Shown here: positions 1 to 11,382 of the stretch, piece after piece
Layout: the number at the start of each line of letters is the position of its first letter
How positions within the stretch are numbered: the first letter of the stretch is position 1
NCBI GenBank assembly: GCA_944548615.1
Contig: OX155954.1
Coordinates: 1,345,335 to 1,409,334, forward strand
Direction: 5' to 3'
Origin: Micropterix aruncella
Taxonomy: Eukaryota; Arthropoda; Insecta; Lepidoptera; Micropterigidae
Length of the DNA stretch: 64,000 nt
Translations under genes and position numbers: made by a program
Notes under the pieces: model-generated
Told to the model about the DNA's origin: nothing
The model's input: only the letters and a program-made list of their open reading frames with translations
Databases searched by the model: none

Positions 1-422
1 ATACTTAGGGCAGCAGTACCTGTTTCCGCAATTGATAACTTATGATGTTCTTAGTTACTTGATGTTCTTAGCAGCCGAATTACTGTATGCCCTTGGATGT
101 AATAAGTATAGGAGGATGGTTTCTGTAACAGAAATGTATTTTAGAAGAAATTATATGACTGAGAATATTTCGACACTAGTCGTATTCATCTCTATGACAT
201 TTCTGTGAAATGTCATAGAGATGAATACGACTAGTGTCGAAATATTCTCAGTCATATAATTTCTTCTAAAATAAGTTACTAACATCCATTTCTGTTACAG
301 AAACCATCCTCCTATACTTATTACATCCAAGGGCATACAGTAATTCGGCTGCTAAGAACATCAAGTAACTAAGAACATCATAAGTTATCAATTGCGGAAA
401 CAGGTACTGCTGCCCTAAGTAT
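1..422. repeat. Long foldback palindrome (~200-bp arms)
   Basis: Bases 1-202 are the near-perfect reverse complement of 208-422, around a 5-base loop at 203-207. The right arm carries about 13 extra bases near 275-288. The left arm begins at the first base of the window, so the true left end may lie outside. No open frame. It could be a foldback MITE, a locally inverted duplication or an assembly hairpin artefact. Confidence 0.85.
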
Positions 423-517
423 TTAAAGAGGACATTAACTATCGTTTAAATGTTTCTGGTCCACCAGGACCCCAGATAAGTAACTTTTCATGAATCTAAT
501 TTTACATATTATTGAAA

Positions 518-2101
<1,584 letters not shown>

Positions 2102-2109
2102 AGCCTAAG

Positions 2110-2240
2110 TCACACGGAGCGAGTTTGCTCGCTGCGATCTATTCGCTGCGAATTTGCTCGCAGCGAATGAGCTCGCTATTTCAGTCACATGTGACGAGTA
2201 AACTCGCGTGCGCCGCGCGAGTTTCTACAGTTGGTCGACG
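2110..2240. repeat. Left subterminal GCGAGT/GCAGCGAA repeats of the Harbinger element
   Basis: Short motifs related to GCTCGCTGCGA and its complement recur in both orientations behind the left terminal repeat, as they do behind the right one. Such subterminal clusters are commonly transposase binding sites in this superfamily; that role is inferred here. Confidence 0.6.
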
Positions 2241-2253
2241 TTACCGCGGGAAA

Positions 2254-2712
2254 ATGTCGTCCGTCGGACAACGTCGCGCACGTCTCAGAGAATTGATTCG
2301 TTTGGCTTGCGCGGAATTAGCAGACTAAACGCTGAAAAAGCTCAATCGGAAGAAAAGAACGAAGTGGGTACGTAAATGGATTGGACGAAGAGATAAATAT
2401 GGAGCTTCTAATACCCTAATGAAAGAATTAGCTGCCGAAGAACCAACAGATTACAGAAATATTCTACGTATAACGAAAGATAAGTTTGAGGAATTACTTG
2501 AACTAATAAGTCCAGAAATAAGAAAACAAGACACAATTATGAGAAACGCCATTACATGCAGAACTAAATTGGAGATAACACTCAACTATATTGGGAGTGG
2601 CAGTAGCCTGAAACAAATTTCCTACTTGTTTAGAGTGCCTCACAACACAATATCTACGTTTTTGCCTACGGTTTTGAATGCAATTTACAAAGCTTTGTCG
2701 CCATTCATACAG
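2254..2712 (+). pseudogene. Harbinger transposase exon 1 (N-terminal helical domain), one in-frame stop
   Basis: This exon codes for the N-terminal part of a HARBI1-like transposase. The best start is the ATG at 2254. A single in-frame TAA at 2326-2328 interrupts an otherwise family-like reading frame that resumes with a basic, Trp-containing stretch (about 2360-2395) and then a helical region including the FRVPHNTIS segment. Translation could instead begin at the ATG at 2419, which would drop the basic N-terminus. The exon ends at a donor (AG|GTATGA, 2713) in phase 0 and joins the exon at 5207 in frame. With both exons the product would be 418 codons including the stop position, close to the usual 350-420 residues. 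The basic part and helix-turn-helix-like region probably contact DNA; that is inferred. Confidence 0.75.
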
Positions 2713-2859
2713 GTATGAACCAATTGTTTTTACTTTCAAACCTTTATTTTTTTATTCTATGTGTATATAACAAGTTTTTTTATTCTGGGTCTTTTATAAT
2801 GGGACTAAGTGGGTTCATAAATAGATTATATGGAGAGATAAACAGATTATACGGATAGA

Positions 2860-2935
2860 TAGGATGGAGAGATAAACATGAAACTTATACTACTGTTATG
2901 AAAGAATTCGCTGCCGAAGAACCGGCTTTAAGTAC
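2860..2935 (+). repeat. Diverged partial duplication of transposase exon 1 inside the intron
   Basis: The stretch ending with ATGAAAGAATTCGCTGCCGA (2912-2931 region) repeats the exon segment around 2390-2450 (ATGAAAGAATTAGCTGCCGA). It includes the preceding GAGATAAA block but then diverges. It lies in the transposase intron and is not coding by itself. Confidence 0.65.
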
Positions 2936-3056
2936 TAAAGGGTAAAATGAAACATACATTTTATTTTGTTTTATATTTAAGTATTACAAAATATTTAAGA
3001 AAATAAAACCTCATTTCTAAGGACGATAACCGAAACTAAGCCGGTGGTTACTTTAA

Positions 3057-4159
3057 GGGGCCTTCCACATTTTGTGCCCAAATTGTGACATTTTGATTGG
3101 TTTTCTTGTATAAAGTATAAAGAACTTCAATAAAAAAATTATATAAATGGATAGATCTATCCTCGATGTAGACGCCCTTGGAAGTAGATTCTTGTTTTTT
3201 TTACTAGAATTATGAAAAAAATCCTATTTTTTCAGCGTGTTTTAGGATTTCACGCTTAGGCGTTCGAGAAAATGGTAAAATTTTCGGTAAAAATTTACTA
3301 AATTACTGATTAAAAAATACTATCGAACTAAAAAAAAGATGATTAAAGACCTCTTTGGGGCTGGAATTTTTAATTTTGTACGAAAACTTGGGTTAAAAAA
3401 ATACGAAAATTTGAAGTTTTCGCAAAACTAAGGGTTACATTTGATTTTATCTGGAAATGTTAATGAGAATTTAGTAACAGGAACTGTTTTAAAACAAACT
3501 ATGAATCTTTGTTAACATAAAAAAAATTAAAGCTTGAGTAATTTCTAATATTTCTTTCATATTTTGAAACGCGACGGCGCGGCGGCGCGACGCAAACCGA
3601 CTGATTTGGCCGGAATCGCCGCCGTCGCGCTTTATATACTGTTTTATAAAAATATGAAAGAAATATTAGAAGTAATTCAAACTTTAAAAATATTTTTTCT
3701 AGAGCTTTATAAGATTCAAATTTCTTTTTGAAATAATTTTTGTTACTAAATTAACGTATTATTTCCATAAAAAATCAAACGTAACTCTTAGTTTTGCGGA
3801 AAACTTAAAAATTTTCATATTTTTTTTTTTTATTGTCGTACAAATTTCAAATTTGCAGCAACAAAGAAGTCTGTAATCGTCTGTTTTTAGTTCGAGAGTA
3901 TTATTTATTTAGTAATTTTAGTTAGTTTTTTAAAGTAAATTTTACCATTTTGTCGAACTCCTACGCGTGAAATCCGAAAACAGCCGCCGAAAAAATATGA
4001 TTTTTAATAATTTCTATTAAGAAAAGCAAAAATCTACTTAATCTACATCAAGGATAGATCTATCCATTTATATAATATTTTCATTGAAGTTCTTTATACT
4101 TTAGACCAAGGAAAACCAATCAAAATGTCACAATTTGGACACAAAATGTGGAAGGCCTC
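3057..4159. mobile_element. Nested Harbinger-like foldback MITE, 1.1 kb
   Basis: The left end reads GGGGCCTTCCACATTTTGTG and the right end, read inward, GAGGCCTTCCACATTTTGTG. Flanking TAA at 3054-3056 and 4160-4162 is the target duplication. Complementarity continues inward for several hundred bases on both sides, to a GC-rich centre at about 3570-3635, so the whole element can fold back on itself. No coding capacity. It sits in the intron of the host Harbinger transposase. Confidence 0.82.
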
Positions 4160-4529
4160 TAAGAAGATTGTATGGAAAAAATATACAAACAAACTGGACA
4201 AAGCGCTTCTTTTCGTCGGAGAACAAATCAGATATAAAACAATTTAGAAATACTAGTCAGATTCGCAGACTAGTCAAAGCAGTCCTTTATAGAATTAATT
4301 GCTAATTTTAATTTGTCTGAAGTTGTAATTCTGCTGCCGTGTTGCGGCGGTGCGTCTGGCAAAACGTAGTTAGCCTGTTGGAGATGTGCTTCTGATATCA
4401 CGAAGTTGTTCTGTTGCAGTTGTTCTCCTAATATTACGACGTCGGTCTGTTGCGGGTGGTGCTTCGTAGGTATGCTCCACTGATTCTTCTGACATTACGT
4501 TGGCCTGTTGGTCAGGTGTGATTGGTTCT

Positions 4530-5026
4530 TCATGCGATTACGAAACTTCGTATAATGTTAGGCGAATGAGGAGGTGGCGTACCATAACCATATGAAGATC
4601 CTGGAGAGGGTTCATTATGGTAGTATGGAGATGTCATGTGTCGTAACCTTTCTTGGGTTATTAAATTTTGAATTTTTCCTTGCAGTAAAACGAAGCTTCT
4701 CTCTGGTAGCTTTCTAAGCTGGGCTCCAATATGTAATGCAAAGCGGTCGTACTCGTCTTCTTGTACAGTAGACATTCTGGCAATATCTTGAAGTTGTAAC
4801 ACCGAGTCTGTGAAACTTGAAGCCGAAGTTTTAGAAATTTTCTTTGGAGGTTCTGGAGGCGGACGAGGTTCTGCATGCCGGGTCATCACTTTATTTTAGC
4901 CTTACTTTTGGTTGATGTTAAAGATAACGGGTCGGAAGCATCATCACGTTGATATTGCAAGGAATTTTCTGCACTTTCATTAAAATCGTAGTTGTCTTCC
5001 TCGGGAGTCTCGTTCTGTGACAGATC
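4530..5026 (-). pseudogene. Exon 2 of the Harbinger accessory (MADF/BESS-type) protein, frameshifted
   Basis: On the - strand an acceptor (TTTACAG) precedes base 5026. The frame entering in phase 0 encodes an acidic Ser/Asn-rich linker and stops at 4886-4888. One base away, a second frame starts at about 4889 and runs to 4530. It is Pro-rich and then contains a helical segment (residues about 45-85, with DEYDRFALHIGAQLRKLPE) like the C-terminal BESS-type interaction region of MADF proteins. A 1-nt frameshift near 4890 therefore splits the gene. A third open register continues at 4535-4370 with a basic tail, suggesting another shift near 4540. The element's transposase intron on the + strand spans this exon. 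Confidence 0.65.
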
Positions 5027-5206
5027 CTGTAAATGAAAAGAAACTACCTGATTAGCAAATATATTTATATTGTATAGTATGCCATTTGCAAATGGGATAT
5101 TGCCGGCATGACATTCATTCTAAGGCGAACGTTCATAGGCACCGTTACAATAAAAAAGAACGGTGCCATATATCTTGCTTAAATTAAATATAAATCTTTG
5201 TTTCAG

Positions 5207-6004
5207 GCTCCTGATACTGTGGAAGAATGGAAATTCATCCAAAATATGTTTGAAATAAGGTGGAACTTTCCTAATTGCTGTGGAGCCCTAGATGGAAAGC
5301 ACATAAGAATCCAACGGCCGCCGAACAGTACATCTACATTTTTTAACTACAAACAGTTCTACAGCATTGTATTGTTCGCAATGGTGGATGCAGATTATTG
5401 TTTCAGATACATTGATGTTGGAAGTGATGGAAGAGCTTCTGATAGTACTATATTTAGAACGTCAACTTTGAATGTGGCAATGGAAATGAATTTACTCAAC
5501 TGGCCAGAGGGAGGAGTGTGTGTAGGAGACGACGCTTTTCCATTGCGAACTAACTTACTGAAGCCTTTTAGTCATAGAAACTTGACACTTGAAGAAAAAA
5601 TATTCAATTATCGTCTGTCAAGGGCTAGAAGAATTTCTGAAAACGCATTCGGGATCCTTGCTTCCAGATTCCGTATCTTACGACGGCCCATTGACTTAAA
5701 GGTAGAAACAACAGAAGTACTTGTTAAGGCAGCTTGCGCCATTCACAATTGGCTCCGAATATCCTCTAAAAACTACATGCCACCAAGATGCGTTGATAGA
5801 GAGGACTTACATACAAACGTGATACAGCCAGGAACGTGGAGAACGGAAGTGACCGAGCAACTCAGGAGTATCAACCGAGATGAAGGTGGATATTTATCAA
5901 ATCATTACTCGAATGACGCCGAATCATTGAGGCGAAAATACGCTAGAGCCTTCCGCACAACATTATCTGTTCCGTGGCAGTCACGTGCAGTTCAAAATTT
6001 GTAA
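5207..6004 (+). CDS. Harbinger transposase exon 2: DDE nuclease domain
   Basis: This is the catalytic half of a HARBI1-like (PIF/Harbinger, DDE_Tnp_4) transposase, which cuts and joins transposon ends in the nucleus. The exon starts after TTTGTTTCAG at 5207, in phase 0 with exon 1. Visible family motifs: first acid in CCGALDGKHIRIQRPP (about codon 30), then a FFNYKQFYSIVLFAMVDADY block and DVGSDGRASDSTIF; second acid in VCVGDDAFPL; third acid in RISENAFGILASRFRI. All three acidic positions are intact and the 265-codon frame is open to its TAA. AATAAA follows at about 6019. The 418-codon gene is broken only by the stop in exon 1, so the insertion looks fairly recent. Confidence 0.9.
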   Translation, partial: APDTVEEWKFIQNMFEIRWNFPNCCGALDGKHIRIQRPPNSTSTFFNYKQFYSIVLFAMVDADYCFRYIDVGSDGRASDSTIFRTSTLNVAMEMNLLNWPEGGVCVGDDAFPLRTNLLKPFSHRNLTLEEKIFNYRLSRARRISENAFGILASRFRILRRPIDLKVETTEVLVKAACAIHNWLRISSKNYMPPRCVDREDLHTNVIQPGTWRTEVTEQLRSINRDEGGYLSNHYSNDAESLRRKYARAFRTTLSVPWQSRAVQNL

Positions 6005-6379
6005 ATGCTAAATTGAAAATAAATGATTTGACTAAGAACAAGCTTTTACTTCCAGAATTCGGTAGGTTAAACTACCAGAAAACATTAGATATTATAATGC
6101 TAATATATTGTTGAGGAGGCCCATGTCTTTTAGCATACATTTTTACTCAAAATCAAGGAACTCGTTTAGGAACTCGACACCCCTCTAGGAACTAGGATAG
6201 TCTAGAAACTCGACACCCCTCTATAAAGCCACACATATTTATTATTATTTTATATTTATTAAATTTTATATTTATTGAATACAAAAAAAAAAACAAAAAA
6301 AAATATTGAAATCGGTCGAGCCATTTTCGAGTTCTTGCGAGATTAGAAATTGATATGTATGTATATATGTATATATGTA

Positions 6380-6592
<213 letters not shown>

Positions 6593-6999
6593 TTTAAACT
6601 TTTTAGCGAGTCTTCATCGAGACATATCCAACGAATCTAAACACAAAGGGGTTACAACTGTATAATTGGCGAGTTCCAGTGACCACTTTCCAGCTCCATC
6701 GACAGACCCTGGAAACCAGCTAGGGTTAGAGCCCTCATCGAGAGAAATCTAACGAGCCCCAACACGACATGTCTGCTGTAAGCCGTTGAAGGAGTGCAGG
6801 CTGCCCTGGCTGCAGCATCAGGTTAAGGTCACCACATTATTGCATTATCAACGAAGCTACGTAGGTTTAGCAAAACAAAAATTTGGGTTCCTGTCAAAAA
6901 AATGTGATTTCCGATTTCTTCCCTAGTGAAGTCGGGTACCCTACCGCAGCTAGTACAAAATAAAAACGTTTTAAAATACAAAAAACTGTAGACACTTAC

Positions 7000-7383
7000 C
7001 AGGTTTGATGATGACTCACGCCCTGATAGCACATTTTTCAGGAACGATGCCTCACGGAACCACACTAGTTTTGGCACATAAATGTCATCGGTTCCTACAC
7101 CACTTTTCATAGACTTCTTCACTTTATTTAATTCGGCTCTGTATGCATCTTTTAAATTTTTTATTTTTCTCTTTAGATGATCCGCGGTAGCTATTACAAA
7201 TCCAAATTCAATCAGCTCTTTAAACAACTTTTGGAAAGCGTCGTCTCGCGCGTTCTTGTTCATAAATTTGGCGTCGTTGGTGTTCCATAATTCTTCATAT
7301 TTTTGATACACATTCAAAAAACGAATAACTTCCAAAGCACCCCATTTCAAAGAGTCCTGCTTCTTTGATTTTGCTTCCGCCAT
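7000..7383 (-). CDS. Exon 1 of the Harbinger accessory protein: MADF DNA-binding domain
   Basis: The ATG at 7383 opens a 128-codon exon ending at a GTAAGT donor (CTG|GTAAGT, complement of 6994-6999) in phase 0, and it joins the exon at 5026. The protein begins MAEAKSKKQDSLKWGALEVI and has the MADF pattern: an FLNVYQKYEELWN helix, a run of charged helices with FKELIEFGF, LKRKIKNLKDAYRAELNKVK, and the closing VPKLVWFREASFL. MADF/Myb-like proteins partner the Harbinger transposase and help it reach the nucleus and bind transposon ends. An open frame continues upstream to 7521, but it reads through the subterminal repeats, so 7383 is preferred. Confidence 0.8.
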
Positions 7384-7540
7384 TTTGAACTCGCGAACAA
7401 TAAAGCGACACAGCGTGGAGTGCAGGTAGCGCGGCGTCCGAGACGTGTGGCGTGGGCGCACGCACGACGCGAATGGCGTAGCAGCGAGTGCCTTGTCACA
7501 CAGCTCGCGCGTGCGTTCCATTCGCCGCGAGTAGCGCTCT

Positions 7541-7582
7541 CGCCGCGAGTATAATTGAACATGTTCAATTATACTCGCGGCG
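7541..7582. repeat. 42-bp perfect palindrome in the right Harbinger subterminal zone
   Basis: Bases 7541-7561 are exactly complementary to 7562-7582, built from CGCCGCGAGTATAATTGAAC and its mirror. Further GCGGCGAGT motifs surround it (7520-7680). It lies just upstream of the accessory gene's start and probably combines transposase binding and promoter functions; that role is inferred. Confidence 0.85.
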
Positions 7583-7966
7583 TTTTTAGTCGCGGCGAGT
7601 GGATTTGAGTCGCCGCGAGTAGGTTGTCACAAGCAGCGATTTCACTCGCGGCGATTGAACTCGCAGCGAATACTCGCTTCGTGTGACTTAGACTTAAGAG
7701 CGGTTATTCCGTTATTCTGACACGAAAATTTCAATAGTCTTCTTCTTCTTCTTGTTGCTTTATGGCAATCACCGATAGTCGGTGCTTTTCTGCTAAGTCG
7801 TTTTCGGAGGGCATCTAAGTTAGTTTCACATGCACAGATACATGTATAAGACGGCACAATACTGAAACAAGGGATACTAATTTATAGAAATGTAGGTACA
7901 TATAGCATAAAACATGGTTATTGGGGATGATACAAACAAGGAAAGGGTGTGAAATAAGCTATTACA

Positions 7967-10300
7967 CTATACAGAAATATTATTAAGGGAAATAAATTTA
8001 CATATTACTTTATACATTTTTGGAGAGTTGAGGGATAACAAGTGGAGAACACATAGAGGGAGTTGGATGTTATACTTTACAAGGTCTGGGATAAAACTCG
8101 GATAATTATTGAGGATGGGACAGTTAAAAAATAGATGGTCCAGCGTGCAATCTTCGTGTCCACAATCGCATTGCGGAGACGCGAGAACGTTAATACGGTG
8201 GAGGTGCGATGGGGTGGAGCAATGTCCGATTCTCATGCGGCAGATTACCGAAATCTCTTTCCGACTAAATGGCTGGTGGTGGTACCATGGCTTCGAAGGT
8301 ATTTCGCCCTGGATAAGTGACAACCTCTTGCCCTTTGTTTTAGAGGAAGTGCGCCATCGCTGAGTCCAATTTTTTAAAAGTTTATTGTCTATCGAGGGGA
8401 AGAAGTCGGAGACAGGCAGACGACAATCGACTTCGGAGCCGAAAGGGCGAGCCGAATTCGCCAGCTCGTCCACCGTCTCGTTTTCCCTAATCCCCGAATG
8501 ACTAGGGATCCAGCAGAATATCACCCGGAAGTTGGCCGCCACCAAGGCATCGTATTTGCGGCGAATTTCATTTTCGATGTTCGTTGGCGAGTTATTGAGA
8601 GAGGGGAAGCTAAGCTTCTGCAGGAGGCTCATTGCATCGGTAAATACCAATACGTTGACAAGGTGGGAGGAATCGATGTAATGGAGTGCCTTAAGCATGG
8701 CAACGCTTTCCGCTGTGTAAATGGAGGCGGCACTGGGCAGGTGGAACAGGTTGTAGTTATCTGTGTTGGCGTGGTAAACCGCCGCTCCTACATAGCAACC
8801 TTGACCAGCCTTGGAGCCGTCAGTAAATACATAGTTCCATCCCGGCCAGTTGTTGGAAACTAACTGCTTAAATGCTATATTGTTATACGGCTGAGGGTCA
8901 TCTTCTGTGCTTTTCCGCAGGACAGTCTGATTAAAAATCACCGGTACTCTGAGCCTCCCTTCCAAGGACATGGAGAAATTAGGTGGGACAGAGAAGCGGT
9001 ATATAGAGGGCGATAGTTGGTTGAGCCACCGATGACTTTTACAAAGGAAGGGCAGCTTTGAGGAAGGGGTATATGCACTCTGCAGCATGGTCGACAAAAT
9101 GGTGAGGTTAGGAATAAGTGGATGGGATATGCTTGCTAATCTTTTCAAGTAAAAGCGGTCGGCGAGCCGTTGACACCTTAGGTCAACTGGGGGCTCTGAT
9201 GCTTCAACCTGCAGAGTATTAGTGGGTGAGCTCTTCATGGCTCCAAGTACTAGACGGAGTCCCTTGTACTGGAGACGGTCTAGCTTGCTAAGGCACGCTT
9301 TAGAAAGGGGGAATGTAACAAATGCAGCATAATCAATTTGGGATCTGACTAACCCGTTGTATAGCAGTTTAAGTGTGGAAGGATGAGATCCCCACCACAC
9401 ACCACAAGTAGCTTTGATTATATTGAGATGCTTTTCCCCGCGAGATACGATCCTATCGATATATGGGGTCCAGAGGAGCTTGCTGTCGAGAATGACTCCT
9501 AAGAACGTCGCCTGAGACTTGATTGGGATTGATATGTCCTTATATGCTATCGAGGTGTTTGGAGGGATCCTACGTCTGGAGAATGTAACTGCTGTGCTCT
9601 TTGAGGGGGATATTTCAAGGCCAGAGTCCCTGAGCCAAGAGTCCAAAGATTCGAGAGCCGCAGATATGCCAGACATAGCTGCCTCAAAAGAAGGGGATGC
9701 CCAATATAAAACGATATCATCGGCGTATTGCAGAATGCGACAATGGTAGCTAACAACTCTTTCGATGTCGTTAGTATATATGTTATACAAAGGAGGGGAA
9801 AGCACACTTCCCTGGGGCAGACCGATGACTGGTGAACGTGCAAGGGAGAGAGAAGGCGACTGTATAAATACTTTCCTTTCTCGGAGAAGGTTGCAAATAA
9901 AAAAAGCCATTTTCTCGGGTACCCCAAGTTTGGTTATCCTCTGTTGCAGGATGGGGATGCGAACATTGTCGTAGGCCGATTTAATATCTAGGAATATAGC
10001 GACTAGATATTGTTTCCTAATTTGAGCGAGCCGGATGTCTGTTGTGAGGATACCAATATTGTCAAGGGTTCCTTTGCCACTACGGAACCCGAACTGCGAC
10101 TTACAGAGTTTCCGTTCAGACTCCAAAAACCACTCAAGCCGGTTTTTGACCATGTGCTCGCATATCTTGCAGAGCGCCGAAGATAAAGCAATTGGACGGT
10201 ATGATTTAGCAGAGCCCGCTGTGGATGGGTCGTGAGAAGGTTTGGGGATAAGTATAATTATTTGGCTCCTCCACGCTGGGGGGGGGGGGGGGCATACCAC
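7967..10300 (-). CDS. LINE ORF2 fragment: reverse transcriptase, RNase H and C-terminal zinc knuckle
   Basis: A 777-aa open frame, stop at 7967, with no internal stops. Reverse transcriptase motifs appear in order: YRPIALSSALCKICEHMVKN, then VAIFLDIKSAYDNV (motif A), GLPQGSVLSPPLYNIY (motif B) and LQYADDIVLY (motif C, YADD). An RNase H domain follows: NYVFTDGSKAG, YTAESVAMLKAL, VFTDAMSLL and WIPSHSGIRENETVDELAN carry the acidic and His residues. The C-terminus has a zinc knuckle, CDCGHEDCTLDHLFFNC. RT with RNase H points to the I superfamily (I, Nimb, LOA or R1 relatives); the exact clade needs a tree. It copies element RNA into DNA at the target. The apparent start is artificial: coding sequence continues upstream in another register beyond the G/C run at 10278-10292. 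Confidence 0.9.
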   Translation of the reverse strand: MVCPPPPPAWRSQIIILIPKPSHDPSTAGSAKSYRPIALSSALCKICEHMVKNRLEWFLESERKLCKSQFGFRSGKGTLDNIGILTTDIRLAQIRKQYLVAIFLDIKSAYDNVRIPILQQRITKLGVPEKMAFFICNLLRERKVFIQSPSLSLARSPVIGLPQGSVLSPPLYNIYTNDIERVVSYHCRILQYADDIVLYWASPSFEAAMSGISAALESLDSWLRDSGLEISPSKSTAVTFSRRRIPPNTSIAYKDISIPIKSQATFLGVILDSKLLWTPYIDRIVSRGEKHLNIIKATCGVWWGSHPSTLKLLYNGLVRSQIDYAAFVTFPLSKACLSKLDRLQYKGLRLVLGAMKSSPTNTLQVEASEPPVDLRCQRLADRFYLKRLASISHPLIPNLTILSTMLQSAYTPSSKLPFLCKSHRWLNQLSPSIYRFSVPPNFSMSLEGRLRVPVIFNQTVLRKSTEDDPQPYNNIAFKQLVSNNWPGWNYVFTDGSKAGQGCYVGAAVYHANTDNYNLFHLPSAASIYTAESVAMLKALHYIDSSHLVNVLVFTDAMSLLQKLSFPSLNNSPTNIENEIRRKYDALVAANFRVIFCWIPSHSGIRENETVDELANSARPFGSEVDCRLPVSDFFPSIDNKLLKNWTQRWRTSSKTKGKRLSLIQGEIPSKPWYHHQPFSRKEISVICRMRIGHCSTPSHLHRINVLASPQCDCGHEDCTLDHLFFNCPILNNYPSFIPDLVKYNIQLPLCVLHLLSLNSPKMYKVICKFISLNNISV
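10278..10292. repeat. 15-base G run at a frameshift in the LINE
   Basis: On the coding (-) strand this is a C run. Upstream of it the RT-like frame reads ITSYLLGLLNLFFQSGM in one register, and downstream AWRSQIIILIPKP in another. The run length therefore accounts for the loss of frame. Confidence 0.75.
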
Positions 10301-10435
10301 TCTGGAAGAAGAGGTTCAGAAGCCCAAGAAGGTAACTAGTGATAGAAGGCGGAGAGAGAGTAATAAAGGAATACGGAATGGGGTCTTCTTTAAAACGTTC
10401 TCTTTAAAAATCATCACTCGGTATTAAAATTGCTG

Positions 10436-10660
10436 GAGATATTACAACCAACCACCCTTTAAAAATAAATACAAACGGATCTGCTATGGGATTAATCGAC
10501 TGGTCGGGCCCATTGTATTACAAATATTACACTTCTGAGGGGGGGAGCTGTGACTCGAGACTAACAACCTGTCTCGCCCAATGTGAGCGTCCGCCTCACC
10601 AATCAATGTCAGTACTATCAAAAATCGTCAGTCTGTCCAAATTATCTTGATACGATAATA
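10436..10660 (-). repeat. Truncated 3' end of the REL-endonuclease LINE family
   Basis: The reverse complement matches the segment after the ORF at 27362-27835: CAGAAGTGTAA, GGGCCCGAC and CCGTTTGTATTTAT occur in the same order. Another partial copy is at 49038-49085 and a related upstream part at 46990-47100. Confidence 0.65.
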
Positions 10661-11382
10661 AACTACCTAGGTACCTACCGCTTGGGGAGGCAACGAGGGC
10701 CATGATTTTTCAAATATTGTGCCCATTTAAATTACTTAAAAAGTAGAGCATTATTGTCTGATTATTTTATATGGTCTTATATCTGTAATTTTAGTTTAAA
10801 ATGCATAACGTAGATTTAATTTGATTATTTAACATTTTACTGACAATTTGAATATTACGAAAAATAATTTTACTACGTATCTTTTCGAATTACTAACTAC
10901 TTCAAATATTAGGCTTCTATATTGATTATTTATATTTATAGTTTGACAATCTAGTAGTTCATTCTTGACTACCTATGTATGTTCAGTAAAGAGTAGTAAC
11001 GAAACTTGCTACATAATCCAATTATTTTGACACGTCCAAGAGCGGTCTTTAGCCGTCAATTGGACACGACGAAAATGTAATGTAATGTAATGTAATGCAA
11101 CGACTCTCGGCGACCTCCCACTAAAACCGAACATAGTGAACACTGAGACGAACAAGAGACAACAAAAATACATTAAAAATAAGGGTAATCATTAAAAATA
11201 TTTAACTTTATTACATACTTAGGATATCATACAAAACAATACTGCAATGGCACAATAATATTTATTACTTTAATTATTTTCTTTGGCACATTGTATAATA
11301 TATGATATGAATAATTATTTATAAACAGATCATTTTTTTTATAATATTTAAATCAGTCTCGCTTATTTAATTATTGTAGTTT
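10661..11382. other. No gene recognised; downstream flank of the small membrane gene
   Basis: AT-rich sequence with a short (AATGT)4 run at about 11075-11098. No supported coding frame. Confidence 0.5.

Larger units (their letters stand above)
7738..10410 (-). mobile_element. 5'-truncated LINE (I-type, RT plus RNase H)
   Basis: The element covers the ORF at 7967-10300, roughly 110 bases of the same coding sequence in a shifted frame upstream, and a 3' UTR that seems to end in (GAA)n at about 7738-7755. No endonuclease domain remains, so the 5' half is lost. The 3' end lies only ~45 bp from the Harbinger right end. Confidence 0.75.

Noticed and set aside
8109..10427. Several + strand open frames of 60-121 aa
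   Set aside because: They are antisense to the LINE reverse transcriptase/RNase H frame, which has clear motifs.
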